Of a stretch of DNA of 64,000 nt, positions 1 to 7,220 are shown piece after piece (positions within the stretch are counted from its first letter, which is position 1; the number at the start of each line of letters is the position of its first letter). The DNA is from an uncultured Prevotella sp. (GTDB lineage: Bacteria > Bacteroidota > Bacteroidia > Bacteroidales > Bacteroidaceae): contig CALUEY010000006.1 of assembly GCA_944319915.1 (NCBI GenBank), positions 1-64,000 of the forward strand, given 5' to 3'. The position numbers were made by a program, and so were the translations under genes. The notes under the pieces were generated by a model. It was given only the letters and a program-made list of their open reading frames with translations, was not told the origin of the DNA and did no database searches.

Positions 1-90
1 CCTGTCAAAGAACTCTCTTCCTTTCAGCGCCCCGAGGTTGTTCCTCGAAAGCGGATGCAAAGGTAAGCAGTTTTCTGATACAAACAAAGC
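1..90 (-). promoter_or_regulatory. Probable rRNA operon promoter and leader (outward, leftwards)
   Basis: Read on the minus strand there is a consensus Bacteroidota promoter: TTTG at 88-85, 19 bp, TACCTTTG at 65-58, followed by a GC-rich start region. The leader then has a small hairpin (CGAGG, 5-nt loop, CCTCG, 47-33) and, at 17-1, GAGAGTTCTTTGACAGG. The GTTCTTTGACA part resembles the boxA antitermination signal and the leader upstream of 16S genes in Bacteroides and Prevotella. The inference is that a 16S-23S-5S operon begins just outside the window; the rRNA itself is not visible, so this rests on the leader alone. Confidence 0.6.
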
Positions 91-316
91 AATCTAGCGA
101 GAAACTTTCAAAATTTAACGTTCGTTTGCAATATAAGCAGTAAAATACGCAAAGTCAAAAGCACATACATTAATTAAATAAAACAGCAATCCATTGTGCA
201 AACACCATGAATCCTATAGCATAGCACTCCCCCTTGGCGGATTCACCCTCGCCATTGCCACGCCATAGGCTTCGCGCTGGGCTGCGCAAGGCTATCCGCC
301 GCCGAATTCACCGATC
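91..316. other. Intergenic stretch, nothing recognised
   Basis: AT-rich sequence up to about 225, then a more GC-rich stretch. I see no ORF with coding character, RNA gene or repeat. It separates the outward rRNA-type promoter from the terminator of the exported-protein gene. Confidence 0.4.
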
Positions 317-357
317 ATAAAAGGCACTTTGCAGCCAATGCAGCCGCAAAGTGCCAA
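317..357 (-). terminator. Intrinsic terminator of the small exported-protein gene
   Basis: A 10-bp perfect stem, GGCACTTTGC (323-332) with GCAAAGTGCC (346-355). On the minus strand it is followed by TTTTATG. It lies about 80 nt downstream of the stop codon at 435, in the right orientation. Confidence 0.75.
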
Positions 358-434
358 AATAAATTAGAAATCAGTTTTGGAGTAATAGTCTACGATGGAA
401 ATTGCCAACGAGTATTGCCTCGGCAAGGCAGACA

Positions 435-1298
435 TCACTGCTGAGGCAGGTTTAGATTCTCAAACTTAGCTCCCGGCAGGTTCTTGTCGAGCCACTGCTG
501 CACATTCTTTGGCATATCAGCAATGCACGCTGCTATCTCAATCATCATATCCACACCCTCTTGAGCCTCATCGTTTCCGTCACTGAGCAACACGGCCTGG
601 ACGGCATTGCCGGCCTTCGCCATGCCATCATAAAAAGCCTTGGTACAAGGAAGCTCAGTGAAAGCGGCATACTGCTCCATTTCAGCTGGCGAGATGGTAC
701 CCACGCATTTTGCGAGAATCCTCTCTTTCATGAGTTCTTCAGTGTGCTTGAACACATCTGTGCCAAGCCCGTTCTGCCCAAACTTGTTCTGCATGTTGCT
801 TGACCCGAGGCAGGCATACACCTTTTCAAAGTTCTTCCTGTAGTCATCAGGGCAAGCCACTTCAACAACATCAATATCCAATCCAAGAGCCTCAGCAACG
901 CCAACAGACTCCATCACCTCGGCTTTAACAGCAGCCACCTTAACTGCGATGCTGGCAATAGGCTCGGCAGTAAGCGCGTTAACGTATTCTTCGAGAGTAT
1001 CAAGGGCAACGTAGTGCTTAGCCATCGACTCAACCATGGCCGTTGACATCTCCAATATCACCTCATCGTAGAACTTACCAGCCAGTTCCTTGGCCTTTGC
1101 ACTGCGCTGCCCATCTGTCATGCCCTTGCCCACCTCAAGCGAGTCAAGCTGCTTCTTGAAAATCTTGTCAAGCCCTGCCACCTTTTCCTTTGCCACCGGA
1201 GACACAATCTTATCCATCTTCGATATCAGGTCGTGGTAAGTAGCCTTTGGCTCCTGCGCGTTTACGCAGGCAGCAATCATGGACAGCACCGCCGTCAT
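435..1298 (-). CDS. Exported protein of unknown function; signal peptide probably interrupted by a stop codon
   Basis: A 287-residue frame opening with MTAVLSMIAACVNAQ, a hydrophobic export signal with a possible lipobox (IAAC) or a signal peptidase I site before Q15. It lacks the usual N-terminal lysines. The same frame continues upstream as ATG-GCA-AAA-TGA-TTT-TCT-GTT-TTC-TTC (1325-1299). The natural start is therefore probably 1325, giving MAK-stop-FSVFF, a normal n-region broken by TGA at 1316-1314. The mature part is mainly helical and has two loosely similar halves faintly like DUF2059; I cannot assign a family. It is either translated from the internal ATG at 1298, a recent pseudogene, or affected by a sequencing error. 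Confidence 0.6.
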   Translation of the reverse strand: MTAVLSMIAACVNAQEPKATYHDLISKMDKIVSPVAKEKVAGLDKIFKKQLDSLEVGKGMTDGQRSAKAKELAGKFYDEVILEMSTAMVESMAKHYVALDTLEEYVNALTAEPIASIAVKVAAVKAEVMESVGVAEALGLDIDVVEVACPDDYRKNFEKVYACLGSSNMQNKFGQNGLGTDVFKHTEELMKERILAKCVGTISPAEMEQYAAFTELPCTKAFYDGMAKAGNAVQAVLLSDGNDEAQEGVDMMIEIAACIADMPKNVQQWLDKNLPGAKFENLNLPQQ

Positions 1299-1385
1299 GA
1301 AGAAAACAGAAAATCATTTTGCCATATCTATATCTATCTTTTATTACTGAAAAAGTATTATTGACTGGAAAGCCAAGCGCGGGGC

Positions 1386-1429
1386 CGACTCTTCCGAGGC
1401 ACGCCAAGTGCAAAGCCTCGGAAGAGCCG
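1386..1429 (-). terminator. Hairpin downstream of the DUF5723 gene
   Basis: CGACTCTTCCGAGGC (1386-1400) pairs with GCCTCGGAAGAGCCG (1415-1429), a 15-bp stem with one mismatch and a 14-nt loop, starting 20 nt after the stop codon at 1451. No T-run follows directly, so it may be a weak terminator or a 3-prime stabilising hairpin. Confidence 0.5.
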
Positions 1430-1450
1430 ACATCCACTGCGCCATACGGA

Positions 1451-2869
1451 TTACCATGTAACGCTCATTCCGAGCGAGAGGCTGGCGTTGGAGCTGAGCG
1501 GGATGCCCTCCTTGCTCAGCTTGCCGAGAATGTGGTCCATGCCTATGAAGAAGTTGTAGCCCTTGGGATGGATGTTTAGCACCCAGCCAAAGCTCGTCGT
1601 GAGACTGTTCACCGAGAGGTTTACGCCGCCGTTGAGCCACTTCAGCGGCTCATAGTTGGCGCTGAGGCGGCCCTCAGTCCATGTGTAAGGGCCGTTGATG
1701 CGCGTGCTGCTGAGGAAGCCGAACGTGATGGGCCGGTAAACCGGCAGGTTATACTGCGCGCCGAGGTTGAGCGTGGCGCCTATGCCGGTGGTGCGGCCGC
1801 CGCTCTCGCCCTTGTCCTCAAGGTGGGCAAAGTCGAGGAGGTCGTCGCCCAGACGGTCGGTCTGCTCGTCAAGTTCCTCGCCCGCCGTAGAGCGGTCAGA
1901 GCTAACGGCCACATCGTGGAATCCATCAAACTCAAACGGCTTGCCGCTACTCTCGGCGCGGGCGTTTTCTTTCCATCGTATGAAGCCGAGGTCGAGCAAG
2001 GCCGCGCTCACCGTCCAGTCCTCGTTTATCTTGTACTCGCCGCCAAGGTCGAAGGCGATGCCGAAGCCCCCCAGCCCGAAGCCGTCCACGTCAACATCGC
2101 TCACCTGCTCATACTGGCCGCGGTTCTCGTCGTTGTAGTCCTCAAGCTCCGACTCATACTTGAAGCCCTTGAGCGACACGTCGGCAGTGGCCTTGCCGCT
2201 CACCACCCACTTGTTGGCGGAGGCGAGGTCGGCCGTCATGTCCTCGAGCTTGAGGTCGGCGCGGCCCAGTCCGAAGAGGAGCTTGAACTTGGCGCCCACG
2301 CGCAGTTTCTCGTCGATCTGGCGCGAATGGCCGAAGCCCAGCTCCACGAACGACTGCGCCCCGAGGTTGATGTCGCCCATGTCGTAAGTCTGGTTGCCGG
2401 TGTTCTTGGCAAATTCAAACAGCTCGTAAGGCAGCGACACTCCGAACTGCGTGCGCGAGCTAAGCTCAATGGTGTTGTATCCACCGAAGGCCTTGAATCC
2501 GGCCGAGAGGATGGTTATGCCCACGTTGCCGATTATGCGGTTGCGGCCGGTGCTGAAGCCATCGAGTGCCTCGCCCACTGGAATGTAGGGGTTCATGAAC
2601 GTGGTGAGCTTCTTGTCGCTGCCCGCCCCATACATGGGATTGTCGAAAATCACGTTCTGGTAGCCAAAGTTGCCCCTGGTGTTCACGCTGATGTTGCCGA
2701 GCGCAGGAATCGATACATAGTTCTGCTCGTTGCCGAAGGCCGGGTTCATGGAGTGGCGGAACTTGTAGTCGTTGGTGAAGTAGGCCGAGTTGAGCGACTG
2801 CGCCATGGCCCCTGCGCCCACGGCCATGCAGGCAGCGGCCAACATATATTTATAATGTGAAAGTTTCAT
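1451..2869 (-). CDS. DUF5723 family outer-membrane beta-barrel protein
   Basis: Predicted outer-membrane barrel of the DUF5723 family, a Bacteroidota group related to PorP/PorV-like transporters. I chose ATG 2869 (MKLSHYKYMLAAACMAVGAG, cleavage near AMAQ) because it gives a clean signal peptide; ATG 2890 would add seven residues. The 472-residue chain has alternating amphipathic strands, many Gly/Asn turns and ends in an aromatic strand (SLSLGMSVTW), as expected for BAM-dependent barrels. The motif SLNSAYFTNDYKFRHSMNPA after the signal is typical of the family. The lipoprotein gene lies directly upstream (stop 2896), so the two are co-transcribed and probably act together at the surface; the substrate is unknown. 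Confidence 0.8.
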   Translation of the reverse strand: MKLSHYKYMLAAACMAVGAGAMAQSLNSAYFTNDYKFRHSMNPAFGNEQNYVSIPALGNISVNTRGNFGYQNVIFDNPMYGAGSDKKLTTFMNPYIPVGEALDGFSTGRNRIIGNVGITILSAGFKAFGGYNTIELSSRTQFGVSLPYELFEFAKNTGNQTYDMGDINLGAQSFVELGFGHSRQIDEKLRVGAKFKLLFGLGRADLKLEDMTADLASANKWVVSGKATADVSLKGFKYESELEDYNDENRGQYEQVSDVDVDGFGLGGFGIAFDLGGEYKINEDWTVSAALLDLGFIRWKENARAESSGKPFEFDGFHDVAVSSDRSTAGEELDEQTDRLGDDLLDFAHLEDKGESGGRTTGIGATLNLGAQYNLPVYRPITFGFLSSTRINGPYTWTEGRLSANYEPLKWLNGGVNLSVNSLTTSFGWVLNIHPKGYNFFIGMDHILGKLSKEGIPLSSNASLSLGMSVTW

Positions 2870-2895
2870 GATCGTAAGTTGAGAATGCATTTATT

Positions 2896-4644
2896 TTAGT
2901 TGAAGTCGCCTATGATTGTCCCCACGAGCTTTATCTTTATGTCCTTTGCAATGAGGAAATGCTTGTTGGAGTTGAGCGTGGTGCCTTCCACCACAGGACT
3001 GGTTCCGTTGGTGGCAGCGGCCGTGATGTCGAACACCAGCCCGTCGAGCCTGCTGAGCGCATCGGGGGCATTCTGCGTCACCTTGATGGTCAGCGGCGTC
3101 TCGGCCGAAGTCTTGCCGTCGGCAGAGGCTATCACCGTGTTGCTCACCTCCACGCTTATCTCGTCGTCGCCCATGCGGCGTCCGTCCACGTCGATGGCGT
3201 GTGCGGCGAGCGTTAGGTAAGCCGGTACGCGGTTCTCTATGGTGGCCTTCATTGAGATGTATGAGTTGTCGGAGAGTTCAAAGTCCTCTATGTCCTCGTT
3301 CCAGCCGTCGATGGTGTCCTTGTAAACAATCTGCGCACCCGCGGCAAAGGCTATCGGCGCCTCAATGTTATACTTAGGCACTATCTCGTAAGGCTGGCCC
3401 AGGGTGAAGTCGCAAATTTCCGATTTATCGGCCCGCACATCGGCCTCAAAGGTTATCCTGTCGGGGATGGTCTCGATTACCTGCGAAAGCTCCGGCACCT
3501 CCTGCACCACGTCGAAGCCCGTTATGCCTTCGGCTCTGCGGCAGATGCACACGCGGGTGAGTCCTCCTGCCTGAACTCGCATCTCAGGCACCTCAACCAC
3601 GGCTATTGGGTTGGGGTTGCCGTTCTTCCACGATCTTATTGTACCTCTGACGAATCCGCCCATGTCGAGGTTGCTGTTTATGGTAAGCTCTATCTGCGGG
3701 TTGTAGAGATCTACCCTCACGTTCTCGTCGTTGAGGAAGTCGGGTATGCCGGTTATCTCCACGTCGCCAAGGTCGTGGAGGTCAATCTCGGGGTCGAACT
3801 TTCCGCGCACCGACTCGATTGTCAGGTCGTTCATGTCGAAGGAGCTGGGCACGAGCGTACCGGCCGCGCCGGTGTATGCCGTGGCGGCAGAGCGCAGGCG
3901 CACGTGTACTGTACCTTGCATACTTATGTTTTTAGCAGCATAATCAACGGTGAGCGAGCCTCGGCTGTCGGCCACGCCAAAGGTGAGGCGGTCAAGGCTT
4001 GCATCGAAGCTCAGGTCGGTGGCCGTAGGCACGTTGGTGAAGGTGAGCTTCGAGCCATCCTGCGTGTAGGTTGCCCCGTGGGCGTTGGTGACAGTGAGCT
4101 GCATATACGACGGCAGTTCTATCTCCACCACCTCCATGGAGCTTACAACAGACCGGAGATGGCTGAGGGCGAGCGTGAACGACACCTCGCCATCGGTGCC
4201 GGCCGATTCGAGGAACACCACCTCCTCGGGCAGGTCGCCATCATACTCAAACGTCTGGGCGTCGCCCTCGGCCTCATACACCACCATCGAGCCGCCCACG
4301 GGCGTTGCCACGAGGGGAATCTCGGTGGATTCTGATTTGCGTTGCGACACGGTTATGGTGTCAATCTCGGGGTGTGAAGGCTCCACGTCGTCGCCCTCCT
4401 GCTCAAATACGTAGTCGCCGTTGGGTTTCACCTTCACGCAGTCGTCCTCGTTCAGGTCGAGCACATCTACGAGCATGATGGTGTCGGTGGAGCTTGTGGG
4501 CAGCTCAAGGCCGCTGCCGCCAAAGCCCATGGTGGAGTCAACTTCATTGAAGTCGTAGTCATCGTTGACGCAGGCTGTCAACGCCAGCCCTCCCAGCAAG
4601 GCCATTGCCGGGTACGCACGAAACTTGCGAAAATAATTTTCCAT
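2896..4644 (-). CDS. Surface lipoprotein of unknown function, partner of the DUF5723 protein
   Basis: 582 residues with a type II signal peptide: basic start (MENYFRKFRAYPA), hydrophobic core and lipobox LTAC (C25), followed by an acidic stretch (VNDDYDFNEVD) of the kind used as a lipoprotein export signal in Bacteroidota. The remainder is rich in Thr, Val and Asp and looks like a string of beta-sandwich domains; I see no catalytic motif. It is the first gene of the operon with the DUF5723 barrel. A role in holding or feeding a ligand to the barrel is inference only. Confidence 0.75.
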   Translation of the reverse strand: MENYFRKFRAYPAMALLGGLALTACVNDDYDFNEVDSTMGFGGSGLELPTSSTDTIMLVDVLDLNEDDCVKVKPNGDYVFEQEGDDVEPSHPEIDTITVSQRKSESTEIPLVATPVGGSMVVYEAEGDAQTFEYDGDLPEEVVFLESAGTDGEVSFTLALSHLRSVVSSMEVVEIELPSYMQLTVTNAHGATYTQDGSKLTFTNVPTATDLSFDASLDRLTFGVADSRGSLTVDYAAKNISMQGTVHVRLRSAATAYTGAAGTLVPSSFDMNDLTIESVRGKFDPEIDLHDLGDVEITGIPDFLNDENVRVDLYNPQIELTINSNLDMGGFVRGTIRSWKNGNPNPIAVVEVPEMRVQAGGLTRVCICRRAEGITGFDVVQEVPELSQVIETIPDRITFEADVRADKSEICDFTLGQPYEIVPKYNIEAPIAFAAGAQIVYKDTIDGWNEDIEDFELSDNSYISMKATIENRVPAYLTLAAHAIDVDGRRMGDDEISVEVSNTVIASADGKTSAETPLTIKVTQNAPDALSRLDGLVFDITAAATNGTSPVVEGTTLNSNKHFLIAKDIKIKLVGTIIGDFN

Positions 4645-4760
4645 GCAATTTTAATCTGTTATTGGTTTACTTTAATTGGTAGATGCCAGCGCAACTGGCA
4701 TGCCATGCAAGACAGACGTCAGTGATGGCAGCGCAATGGCAGCGCTCTGTTTACAGAGTG

Positions 4761-4791
4761 CAAAAATAGCTAAAAGACTTGAACCAAGCAA
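4761..4791 (-). promoter_or_regulatory. Promoter of the lipoprotein-DUF5723 operon with a structured leader
   Basis: On the minus strand a TTG at 4791-4789 is followed, after 20 bp, by TATTTTTG (4768-4761), matching TAnnTTTG. The roughly 110-nt leader to ATG 4644 can fold into two hairpins: GCACTCTG with CAGAGCGC (4760-4743) and ATGCCAG with CTGGCAT (4701-4683). A second -7-like box (TACTTTTG) lies at 4863-4856. Structure in the leader suggests post-transcriptional control, but no known riboswitch is recognised. Confidence 0.5.
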
Positions 4792-5000
4792 CCATTTTTG
4801 TTGAAATGTTTATACCAGTCGGCATTTTGTTGGAATCCGTCAATGTTACACCCCACAAAAGTAGATTTTGTGCAAAGGCTAAATTTTGCGCCTCTACATA
4901 AAAACAGCCTCCGCATAATCTCAATGCTTGCTTATCCCACCGAACCCGCGCATTTATTGTAAAACAAATTCGCAGAACGGCAATCGCGCCGCAACAGTCT

Positions 5001-5150
5001 GGCTGCCAGCAACTTGCAAAACTGGCGTTTTTGAGTTGCGATATAGGCCGTTCGGGGCGGCCAAACGGGCGGTTTCGCATTGCCAAACGGGCGGTTTCGC
5101 AACGCAAGGCGCGCCCCGATGCCTGCGGGCATGGCCTATGTAAACAAAAA
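5001..5150 (+). repeat. 22-bp unit intergenic array, copy A
   Basis: An array of about four 22-bp units (5013-5115), each with a core like CCAAACGGGCGGTTTCG; the units at 5058-5079 and 5080-5101 are nearly identical. It is preceded by CCAGCAACTTGC and followed by GGCCTATGTAAACAAAA, flanks that recur at copies B and D. Twenty-two is not a multiple of three, so the reading frame shifts at each unit and short ORFs here are not real proteins. It lies in the divergent gap between the lipoprotein operon and the acyltransferase gene. Confidence 0.75.
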
Positions 5151-5316
5151 AGCAGGCAGGCATGGCACACTGGCATGGCCATCCCTATGCGGCAGCAAGG
5201 CAAGCAAAAGGCGCAAAGGCGTGACAAAAAGAATGCAAAACGTATAAGATGGTATGTATTTTATGCCTTCCCGGCGATTTTATCAGAAAAAAGTGTTCTT
5301 TTTAAAAGATTTCTGT

Positions 5317-5324
5317 TACTTTTG
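5317..5324 (+). promoter_or_regulatory. -7 element upstream of the glsA-like gene
   Basis: TACTTTTG matches the Bacteroidota -7 consensus TAnnTTTG and lies 18 nt before the start codon at 5343, giving a very short leader. No good TTTG is seen 19-21 bp upstream, so only the -7 half is supported. Confidence 0.5.
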
Positions 5325-5342
5325 CATCTGAGTTAGTATCAC

Positions 5343-6182
5343 ATGGAGAGAGAGATGATTGACGTCACGGAAAAGACCATCGACATAGACCACATCCTTG
5401 AAAGCAAGATAGGCGCGCGCAAGAAGTATGTGCCGCGCCCGCTCGTGGCTTGGCTCAAGCACATAGTGCACCAGGACGAGGTGAACGAGTTCTTGTGGCA
5501 AAGCCGGGGCGCAACGGGCGTGGAATGGTTAGAAGAGTGCGTGAAATACCTCGACATGACGCTTGAGGTGACGGGCAGAGAGAACCTGCCGCCCAAGGAC
5601 GACGGCCGCCTGTACACCTTCGTGAGCAACCACCCGCTGGGCGGCCAGGACGGCGTGGCCCTCGGGGCCATCATCGGGAAGCACTACGACGGCCGCTTGC
5701 GCTACCTCGTGAACGACCTGCTGATGAACCTGCCGGGGCTTGCCCCGCTCTGCATACCCATCAACAAGACGGGCAGCCAGAGCCGCAGCTTCCCAGCCAT
5801 GGTGGAGCAGGGCTTCAGGAGCGACAACCACATACTGATGTTTCCCGCCGGCATCTGCTCGCGGCGCCACGGCGGCGTGATACGCGACATAGACTGGAAG
5901 AAGACTTTCATAAGCAAGAGCGTGGAATACCGGCGCGACGTGGTGCCCATACACTTCGGCGGGCGCAACTCCGACTTCTTCTACCGGCTGGCCAACTTCT
6001 CCGACAAGTACGTGAAGAAGGTGAACATAGCCATGCTCTTCCTCGCCGACGAGATGTACAAGAACGTTCACAAGACGTTCCGAGTGGCCATAGGCAAGCC
6101 CATCCCCTGGCAAACGTTCGACAAGAGCCGCACGCCGGCCCAGTGGGCGCAATACGTCAAGGACACTGTTTACGAATTATAG
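5343..6182 (+). CDS. glsA: PlsC-family acyltransferase, probably GlsA (glycine/ornithine lipid O-acyltransferase)
   Basis: 279-residue lysophospholipid-type acyltransferase. The block NHPLGG at H97 with D103 corresponds to the PlsC catalytic His-Asp pair, but the spacing is H-x5-D rather than the classical H-x4-D. Downstream blocks (PINKTGSQSRS, FPAGICSRR) fit acyl-acceptor binding loops. In Bacteroides thetaiotaomicron a PlsC-type O-acyltransferase (GlsA) works with a GNAT-type N-acyltransferase (GlsB) to make glycine lipids; here the GlsB-like gene follows 14 nt downstream, which supports the same pathway at the inner membrane. The head-group amino acid (Gly, Orn or other) cannot be read from sequence. 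Confidence 0.75.
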   Translation: MEREMIDVTEKTIDIDHILESKIGARKKYVPRPLVAWLKHIVHQDEVNEFLWQSRGATGVEWLEECVKYLDMTLEVTGRENLPPKDDGRLYTFVSNHPLGGQDGVALGAIIGKHYDGRLRYLVNDLLMNLPGLAPLCIPINKTGSQSRSFPAMVEQGFRSDNHILMFPAGICSRRHGGVIRDIDWKKTFISKSVEYRRDVVPIHFGGRNSDFFYRLANFSDKYVKKVNIAMLFLADEMYKNVHKTFRVAIGKPIPWQTFDKSRTPAQWAQYVKDTVYEL

Positions 6183-6196
6183 CAAACACACATAAA

Positions 6197-7192
6197 ATGG
6201 ACCAAGAAATCATCCAGCCCGTCGACAAGGCTGTGCTCAAAAGCGAACTGACGCCCGAACGGCAGTTGCGCATGACAAACAAGAGCAACAACGAGATATA
6301 CATCGTTGACATACACAACGCGCCTAACGTCGTAAGGGAGATTGGCCGCCTGCGCGAAATAGTGTTCCGCGAGGCGGGCGGAGGCACTGGCAAGCCCCTC
6401 GACCTCGACGAGTTCGACACTTGCGACAACTGCTACAAGCAGCTCATAGTGTGGAACCCCGAGGAGGAGGAGATAATAGGAGGCTACCGCTACATACTCG
6501 GCGCCCACGCCGACATCGACGCCAGCGGCCAGCCGGTGCTCGCCACGAGCCACATGTTCCACTTTTCGGAGAAGTTCATGGCCGAATACCTCCCGCGAAC
6601 CATCGAGCTTGGGCGCAGCTTCGTGTCGCTGGGCTACCAGAACACGGGCAAGCACCCATCGAAGAGCCTCTTCGCGCTCGACAACCTGTGGGACGGCCTT
6701 GGCGCGCTCACAGTGATACAGCCCGACGTGAAGTACCTCTTCGGCAAGATGACTATGTATCCCTCTTACATACGCAAGGGGCGCGACATGATTCTCTACT
6801 TCCTCAAGAAGCACTTCGAGGACAAGGACAACCTCGTGCTGCCCATGAAGCCGCTCACCATCGACACCGACCCTAAGGAGCTGGAGGCCATATTCTGCGA
6901 GGACACGTTCAAGGAAGACTACAAGATACTGAACCGCGAGGTGCGCAAGCTGGGCTACAACATACCGCCGCTGGTAAACGCCTACATGAACCTAAGCCCC
7001 ACGATGAAGCTCTTCGGCACGGCCATCAACGACGGCTTCGGCGACGTGGAGGAAACGGGCATACTCATTGCAGTGGACGAGATATTGGAGGAGAAGCGCA
7101 TGCGCCACATCGACTCGTTCATAAAGGAGCACCCCGAGGCACTGCAAATTACCAGCGGGGCAAACAACGTGATATATAAGGAGCGGCAGTAA
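6197..7192 (+). CDS. glsB: GNAT-type N-acyltransferase, probably GlsB (lyso-glycine lipid synthase)
   Basis: 331 residues from ATG 6197 (MDQEIIQPVDK), chosen because it lies just after the upstream stop; an ATG at 6143 would overlap glsA by 40 nt. It belongs to the OlsB/hemolysin-like GNAT family that N-acylates an amino acid with an acyl-ACP: REIVFREAGGGTGKPLDLDE and the ELGRSFVSLGYQ block are the conserved acyl-binding core. The C-terminal third (NREVRKLGYNIPPLVNAY, GDVEETGILIAVDE) matches the longer Bacteroidota form. It acts before GlsA: the N-acylated product is the substrate for O-acylation. Confidence 0.75.
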   Translation: MDQEIIQPVDKAVLKSELTPERQLRMTNKSNNEIYIVDIHNAPNVVREIGRLREIVFREAGGGTGKPLDLDEFDTCDNCYKQLIVWNPEEEEIIGGYRYILGAHADIDASGQPVLATSHMFHFSEKFMAEYLPRTIELGRSFVSLGYQNTGKHPSKSLFALDNLWDGLGALTVIQPDVKYLFGKMTMYPSYIRKGRDMILYFLKKHFEDKDNLVLPMKPLTIDTDPKELEAIFCEDTFKEDYKILNREVRKLGYNIPPLVNAYMNLSPTMKLFGTAINDGFGDVEETGILIAVDEILEEKRMRHIDSFIKEHPEALQITSGANNVIYKERQ

Positions 7193-7220
7193 GCCACCTG
7201 CACATTCTAAAGCAAAAGCC

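Noticed and set aside
1823-2860. 345-codon plus-strand ORF antisense to the DUF5723 gene
   Set aside because: Shadow of a real gene; the opposite frame has a signal peptide and beta-barrel pattern.
5031-5336. ORFs across array A (both strands) encoding RxxxRxAxxQ-type peptides
   Set aside because: They are translations of the 22-bp repeat, whose period shifts the frame at each unit; no start context or homology supports a protein.
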